Part shown: positions 59,300 through 63,676 of the stretch, one piece after another | Layout of the letters: every line of letters starts with the position of its first letter | Position numbering within the stretch: position 1 is the stretch's first letter | Assembly: GCF_937129525.1 (NCBI RefSeq) | Contig: NZ_CAKZNK010000083.1 | Location: 1-63,676, forward strand | DNA: 63,676 nt | Direction: 5' to 3' | From: an uncultured Chloroflexus sp. | GTDB taxonomy: Bacteria; Chloroflexota; Chloroflexia; Chloroflexales; Chloroflexaceae | Made by a program: the position numbers and the translations under genes | The notes under the pieces: model-generated | The model's database searches: none | What the model saw: the letters and a program-made list of their open reading frames with translations, nothing else | What the model was told of the DNA's origin: nothing

Positions 59300-62200
59300 C
59301 TAGCGCACTCCTTCCAATCGATCTTCAAGATCGGCATAGATCTCGCGCAACTGCTCTAGCGTCGCCTCGTCAGCCTGCCAGAAGCCGCGGCTGTGCGCTT
59401 CGAGCAGGCGACCGGCAATGCCGGCAGTTGCATGCGGGTTGAGACGGGCCAGCCGCTCGCGCATCTCTGGATCGAGAAGGTATGTTTCGGCGACTCCCTG
59501 ATACACCCAGTCATCGACTGCCCTGGCAGTTGCGCTCCAACCGAAGGTATTACTCACCCGAATCTCAATCTCATGCACGCCTTCATAACCGTGCTTGAGC
59601 ATTCCCTCGTACCACTTCGGATTGAGCAACTTGGCCCGACTCTCGATCCGCACCATCTGTTCCAGTGAACGCACGCGGCTGGCACCCGGTGTAACCAGTT
59701 CAGCTACTTCTCCCATAAGCGCTGATGGCCGCGTGCCACGCACTTTTTCCACACTCTTGGTCAGGCCGCCGAGGTATTCGTAGTAGTGATCAATGTCACT
59801 GATCCCATTCTCGACACTATCGACATTTTGGAAGGTGACGCTCACCGTTGCCAGCGCCTTTTCCATAACGGCTCGCGCCTCGCTCCACTCACCGCCAGGT
59901 TGAAATGCAAAGCTCTTGCGGGTGATAAACGCTTCGGCCAACTGGCCGTCTTCCTCCCACGTGCTACTCTCTACCAGATGGTTCACATTAGCCCCATAGC
60001 TACCGGAGGCATTCGAGAAGATGCGGGTTGCCGCTGCTTCTACGCTCAAGCCCAATTCAGCCGCCTGCGCCAGCGCGTGCGCGCGCACAAAGTTTTGCGA
60101 GGGTGGTTCGTCAGCAGTGGCTGCCATGCGGATGGCGCGGTCGAGCAGGGCTGCCTGAGCAGCGAACAGATCGCGGAAGATGCCACTAACTGTCAGCACG
60201 ATATCGATCCGGGGACGGCCCAGCTCGGCGAGTGGGATCAGCTCAACTGTGGTAATCCGCCCCAGCTCATCGGCGACGGCGCGTGCGCCGACCAGCGCCA
60301 GCGCCTGCGCAATGCCTTCACCTTCTGTTTTGATATTATCGGTACCCCAGAGCACCATCGCTACCGTTTCAGGGTACGAGCCTTGCTCGGCCCGCACCCG
60401 CTCGATCAGCTCGTTGGCGACGGCCATACCGGCTGCAGCGGCGGCTGGCGACGGTACATGGAACGGATCGAACGAATGGATGTTGCGACCGGTTGGCACA
60501 ACCGACGGATTGCGCACCACATCATTGCCCGCCGAAGGCAGGACATAACCCCCATTGAGGGCACGCAGCAGGCTACTGATCTCACGTTCGGTTGTCAGAC
60601 GGCGCTGAATATCAAGCAGATATTCCCAAAGTGGCGCAAGCTGCCCGGCTGGGATCTTCGCCATCCGCATCAGTACCTCATCGGCAGCGTGACCGGTGCC
60701 ACGTTCGACCAGCGCAGTCACGGCGGCGCGGCAGATCGTTTCAATCTGACGGTATTGCATCTGCGCAGCCGGATCGTGGCGTAGTCGTCCGGTAAGAGCG
60801 GCATAATCGACGCCGAGCGCGCGGCCAACGATGTGAGGCAGCGGCTCAAGCGGCGACTGCTGCTGACCGCGGGGAACGCGGGTAAACGCAGCGATCAGAC
60901 TGAGCACATCAACTTGCTCGCTCGCCTGTGGTGGCTGACCTAGCACGTGCAGACCCACCGGGATCATACGCTGCTCGACCTGCAACAACTCGTGGCTAAG
61001 GGCCGCCACATATGCATCGCCTTCTCCGCTCACTACCAGATTCAATGCCTCAGCCTGGGCACGTAGATCATCAATCAGGGTCGGATCAGGATTGGAATGG
61101 TACCGGTCGATACTATCTTTGAGCGCGCGTAGACCTTTATACAGACCGGCCTGCTGCACCGGCGGCACCAGATAGCTGATCAACGTGGCCATACCGCGTC
61201 GGCGAGCGATGCTTCCCTCGCTGGGATTGTTGACACAGTAGTAGTAGAAATTGGGCAAGCCACCCAGCAGACGCATCGGCCAACACCGGGCGCTCAAACC
61301 GGCCTGCTTACCGGGCATAAACTCGAGCGCGCCGTGCGTGCCGAAATGGAGTACCGCGTGAGCCTTGAAGACGTGGCGTAACCAGACGTAATAGGCGGCG
61401 AAGCCGTGGTGTGGCGCTGCATCCTTGCTCATGAGCAAGCGGATCGGGTCGCGTTCATAGCCGAAGCTGGGTTGCAGGCCGACAAACACATTTCCGAAAC
61501 GGCGTCCAAGAATGTGCAGTCGTTTACCGTCACTAAGCAACTGACCGGGAGCCGGCCCCCAGTATGGCTCAATATCGACATAATCCGGGAAGAGGCGTCG
61601 ATACTCCTCAACCGGGAGCGAATCGGCGACATTGCCATCGGTGCCGTGCAGCAATGCATTACCTTCGACGACCAGTCGGCGCAGGTCATCGGCGCTGGAT
61701 GGTAATTCAACGGTATAGCCAGCGGCGCGCAGCTCTTGCATCAGACGGAAAACGCTGGCGAAGACATCGAGATACGCGGCAGTGCCGGCATTGCCGAGGT
61801 TGGGAGGAAAGTTAAAGAGCGTGATCGCGATCCGCCGTTCCGCCAGTGGCGTATGGCGCAGCGCTACCCGCCCTGCAATCCGATCGGCTGCCAGCTCAAT
61901 CTCGGCGGGTAATGGAATGACATCCTCGCGACCACGTGGCATCCCGCCGATCACCAGTGGATCGGTTGCGCCGTCAAGCTCAGGCAACGAAACATTTAAC
62001 GCCAGTTGGAAGGGAGCGATCCCGCGGTCATCAGCGCGCCACTGCTCGATATGTTGAAACACTAGCGGGAAGAGATCGAGCACAGGTGTATCTAGCTGGT
62101 CAAGCATTGCGCTGGCCTGCGCCGGATCGGTGCTGGCTGGCCCACCCACGAGCGCGAAACCGGTTGTATTCACGAGCAGATCGACATCAGCAGCCGGCTC

Positions 62201-63085
62201 GCCACGACGAGCGCTACTGGTATCAACGAAGAAACGCTCGACGGTGGGACGCATGTCAAGGGTTGGACTGTAAGCGGCACGTGCTTCGATGCCGCGCGCC
62301 TCAAGCGCGCGAATCAGCGCGTTGAGGTGAGCGCTGTTGCCTGACAGAGCAAATGGACGCATCGTCAACAGGCCGACTGTGCCCGAAGTAAACCGGGTGC
62401 GTTGTTTGCGTCGCCAGGCCCGATACGTGGCGACATCGGCGAACGGCGTTGGCGCATCGGGGTGAAAGATACCCATCTCGGGAATATCTTGCGGATCAAG
62501 TACTGGTAGCTTGCCCTTGTAACCGGGAACATACCGTTCAATCAGCAGTAACAGCAACCGACGCAGATTTTCCGGAGTGCTGGCAGCCCAAAACTGGTGC
62601 GCCATTACATAGGTGTGAATGTCGCGCGCTTTGCCGGGCAAAAACTTCAGCATCTTGCTCAAGCCGCGAACCAGTGACATCTGGCGTTGAATTTCGCCGT
62701 GGCCGTGCTTGGGCTGAAACTGGCTCAACCATTGACGAAATGCGCTCTGCTCAGTGGTCGGCTTGGGGCGCAGATCGAACTTACCAATGCGGGTTTGCCT
62801 GATCAGCGATGGACTGCTCATAATCATGCAGACCGGGCAGCGTGTTTCGGCAAGGATCTCGCTCAACGGTCGCACATACTCTTCGCCAAACAGCATCGAG
62901 CCGAAAACGAAATCGGCTTGTCTGACTGCCGTTGCCAGCCGTTCCCAGTCGGCAGCAGTACGCATATCGGGCGGAGTGAAGAAATCAATTGCCAGTCGCA
63001 GACCGTATTCGCGTTCGATTGCCGCTGCCGCCTGTCGCAAGGCGGGAGCGTTGTTGGCTTCGATACACATAAACACGAAGCGCAT
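59300..63085 (-). CDS. bchH: Magnesium chelatase subunit H (cobaltochelatase CobN family)
   Basis: This 1261-residue protein is the porphyrin-binding subunit that inserts Mg2+ into protoporphyrin IX with BchI and BchD, the first committed step of bacteriochlorophyll synthesis. Seen: N-terminal BchH domain (FVFGSMLFGEEYVRPL, VCMIMSSPSLIRQTRIGKFDL), FNFPPNLGNAGTAAYLDVF, the conserved LHFGTHGALEFMPGKQ, VNNPSEGSIARRRG, then MVLWGTDNIKTEGEGIAQAL and LNPKWYEGMLKHGYEG near the C-terminus. MgchH features, not CobN, fit the length and start. Chloroflexus species carry several H paralogs (BchH, BchS, BchT), so this may be one of those. GAGGAGATGAGCC precedes ATG 63085. No bchI or bchD is adjacent. Confidence 0.9.
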   Translation of the reverse strand: MRFVFMCIEANNAPALRQAAAAIEREYGLRLAIDFFTPPDMRTAADWERLATAVRQADFVFGSMLFGEEYVRPLSEILAETRCPVCMIMSSPSLIRQTRIGKFDLRPKPTTEQSAFRQWLSQFQPKHGHGEIQRQMSLVRGLSKMLKFLPGKARDIHTYVMAHQFWAASTPENLRRLLLLLIERYVPGYKGKLPVLDPQDIPEMGIFHPDAPTPFADVATYRAWRRKQRTRFTSGTVGLLTMRPFALSGNSAHLNALIRALEARGIEARAAYSPTLDMRPTVERFFVDTSSARRGEPAADVDLLVNTTGFALVGGPASTDPAQASAMLDQLDTPVLDLFPLVFQHIEQWRADDRGIAPFQLALNVSLPELDGATDPLVIGGMPRGREDVIPLPAEIELAADRIAGRVALRHTPLAERRIAITLFNFPPNLGNAGTAAYLDVFASVFRLMQELRAAGYTVELPSSADDLRRLVVEGNALLHGTDGNVADSLPVEEYRRLFPDYVDIEPYWGPAPGQLLSDGKRLHILGRRFGNVFVGLQPSFGYERDPIRLLMSKDAAPHHGFAAYYVWLRHVFKAHAVLHFGTHGALEFMPGKQAGLSARCWPMRLLGGLPNFYYYCVNNPSEGSIARRRGMATLISYLVPPVQQAGLYKGLRALKDSIDRYHSNPDPTLIDDLRAQAEALNLVVSGEGDAYVAALSHELLQVEQRMIPVGLHVLGQPPQASEQVDVLSLIAAFTRVPRGQQQSPLEPLPHIVGRALGVDYAALTGRLRHDPAAQMQYRQIETICRAAVTALVERGTGHAADEVLMRMAKIPAGQLAPLWEYLLDIQRRLTTEREISSLLRALNGGYVLPSAGNDVVRNPSVVPTGRNIHSFDPFHVPSPAAAAAGMAVANELIERVRAEQGSYPETVAMVLWGTDNIKTEGEGIAQALALVGARAVADELGRITTVELIPLAELGRPRIDIVLTVSGIFRDLFAAQAALLDRAIRMAATADEPPSQNFVRAHALAQAAELGLSVEAAATRIFSNASGSYGANVNHLVESSTWEEDGQLAEAFITRKSFAFQPGGEWSEARAVMEKALATVSVTFQNVDSVENGISDIDHYYEYLGGLTKSVEKVRGTRPSALMGEVAELVTPGASRVRSLEQMVRIESRAKLLNPKWYEGMLKHGYEGVHEIEIRVSNTFGWSATARAVDDWVYQGVAETYLLDPEMRERLARLNPHATAGIAGRLLEAHSRGFWQADEATLEQLREIYADLEDRLEGVR

Positions 63086-63297
63086 GGCTCATCTCCTCGA
63101 ACTAGTTGATGCAGCGGTTTGCAAGGTGGGAACAGCCAGGTGTTGAGTCGATCGGTATCAGCTACTGCCGCATTGCATTGTTGTATGAGAAGCTGTGAAT
63201 ATTATATGATATGTCACTATAGAGATAATGTATCAATTTGTAAAGAGGCTTTCATTCAGAAGGGGTAAATAGTGAAGATCTCGCAACGATACAATTG

Positions 63298-63676
63298 ATA
63301 GCCGATAGCCGATAGGCGATAGCCGATAGCCGGGAGTAGGGTGTAGGGGCGAAGCGGTGCTGCGCCCTCCATCTGCCAGAGTGCGGCATGCGCGTTTGGC
63401 GATAGCCGATAGCCGATAGCCGATAGCTGATAGGCGATAGCCGATAGCCGGGAGTAGGGTGTAGGGGCGAAGCGATGCTTCGCCCTCCATCTGCCAGGGT
63501 GCGGCATGCGCGTTTGGCGATAGCCGATAGCTTATAGCCGATAGCCGGGAGTAGGGAGGTAGGGGCGAAGCGGTGCTGCGCCCTCCATCTGCCAGAGTGC
63601 GGCATGCGCGTTTGGCGATAGCCGATAGCTTATAGCCGATAGCCGGGAGTAGGGAGGTAGGGGCGAAGCGGTGCTG
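63298..63676. repeat. GATAGCC heptamer / GTAGGGGCGAAGC composite tandem repeat
   Basis: Four units, the last cut by the window end, each join a run of GATAGCC heptamers to GGGAGTAGGG, then GTAGGGGCGAAGC-GGT/GAT-GC(T/G)TCGCCCTCC (hairpin-like), then CATCTGCCAGAGTGCGGCATGCGCGTTTGGC (abbreviated). GGGAGTAGGG lies at 63332, 63450, 63547 and 63645, spacing 118, 97 and 98 bp. The hairpin part belongs to the same family as the palindromes at 98 and 59047. Upstream, 63086-63297 is AT-rich (with TATAAT-like sequence near 63200 on the minus strand) and probably holds the bchH promoter. Confidence 0.9.

Noticed and set aside
63298-63676. Possible CRISPR array
   Set aside because: Spacing is irregular (118, 97, 98 bp), the units are nearly identical throughout without unique spacers, and no cas gene is visible.

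Overview
The window looks like chromosome of a filamentous anoxygenic phototroph close to Chloroflexus (Chloroflexota). The grounds are a BchH-type magnesium-chelatase large subunit, two UbiA-family prenyltransferases (one of the homogentisate phytyltransferase type), a sodium-pumping methylmalonyl-CoA decarboxylase operon, F420 biosynthesis genes, moderate GC content and many short palindromic or tandem intergenic repeats. The assignment is inferred from gene content only. I recognised no rRNA, tRNA, CRISPR array, transposase or phage gene.

Layout. 1-275: tandem and palindromic repeats. 276-5438: hybrid sensor kinase with a small membrane protein, divergent from an OsmC-like protein and a Tat-exported cyclase-fold hydrolase. 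5484-9729 (minus): two UbiA prenyltransferases, then the kbl-tdh threonine degradation pair. 10026-12646 (plus): a compact export cassette of a TasA/camelysin-like secreted protein, a signal peptidase fused to a DUF5305-like ectodomain and a cytoplasmic helix-turn-helix-like tail, and a small RTX-repeat protein. 12651-18755 (minus): CBS protein, the four-gene Na+-pumping decarboxylase, a CPBP protease and an acetylpolyamine amidohydrolase. 18903-20335: a GHMP sugar kinase whose 3' end, together with the end of the facing livM gene, is present in three tandem copies.

20306-34402 (minus): a roughly 14-kb co-directional block with a complete branched-chain-type ABC importer (livK-G-F-H-M), two MaoC-fold proteins, a crotonase, two alpha/beta hydrolases, an acyl-CoA synthetase and, at its upstream end, a 1093-residue MalT/SARP-like ATPase regulator. 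It reads as uptake, CoA activation and beta-oxidation-like breakdown of an unidentified organic acid. 34664-39891: thermonuclease-excalibur protein, divergent from MTA phosphorylase, the F420 genes cofE and fbiB-like nitroreductase, and a Kef-type antiporter. 39894-48748 (minus): ABC-2 exporter pair, a frameshifted FAD oxidoreductase, a TetR regulator and an RND pump with its lipoprotein adaptor.

48841-54273 (plus): DUF4129, DUF4350 and membrane proteins, argB coupled to a Crp/Fnr regulator, and an unknown gene whose promoter carries a palindrome very like the one in front of the export cassette. 54459-58802: two unknown membrane proteins, a membrane STAS protein and an orphan ParA with a zinc ribbon. 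58803-59299 and 63086-63676 are repeat-rich spacers on either side of bchH (59300-63085, minus).

The best candidate for an undescribed system is the 10026-12646 cassette. Its signal peptidase has a topology that places proteolysis outside the membrane and a DNA-binding-like tail inside, and a perfect 9-bp inverted repeat lies just ahead of the first gene.
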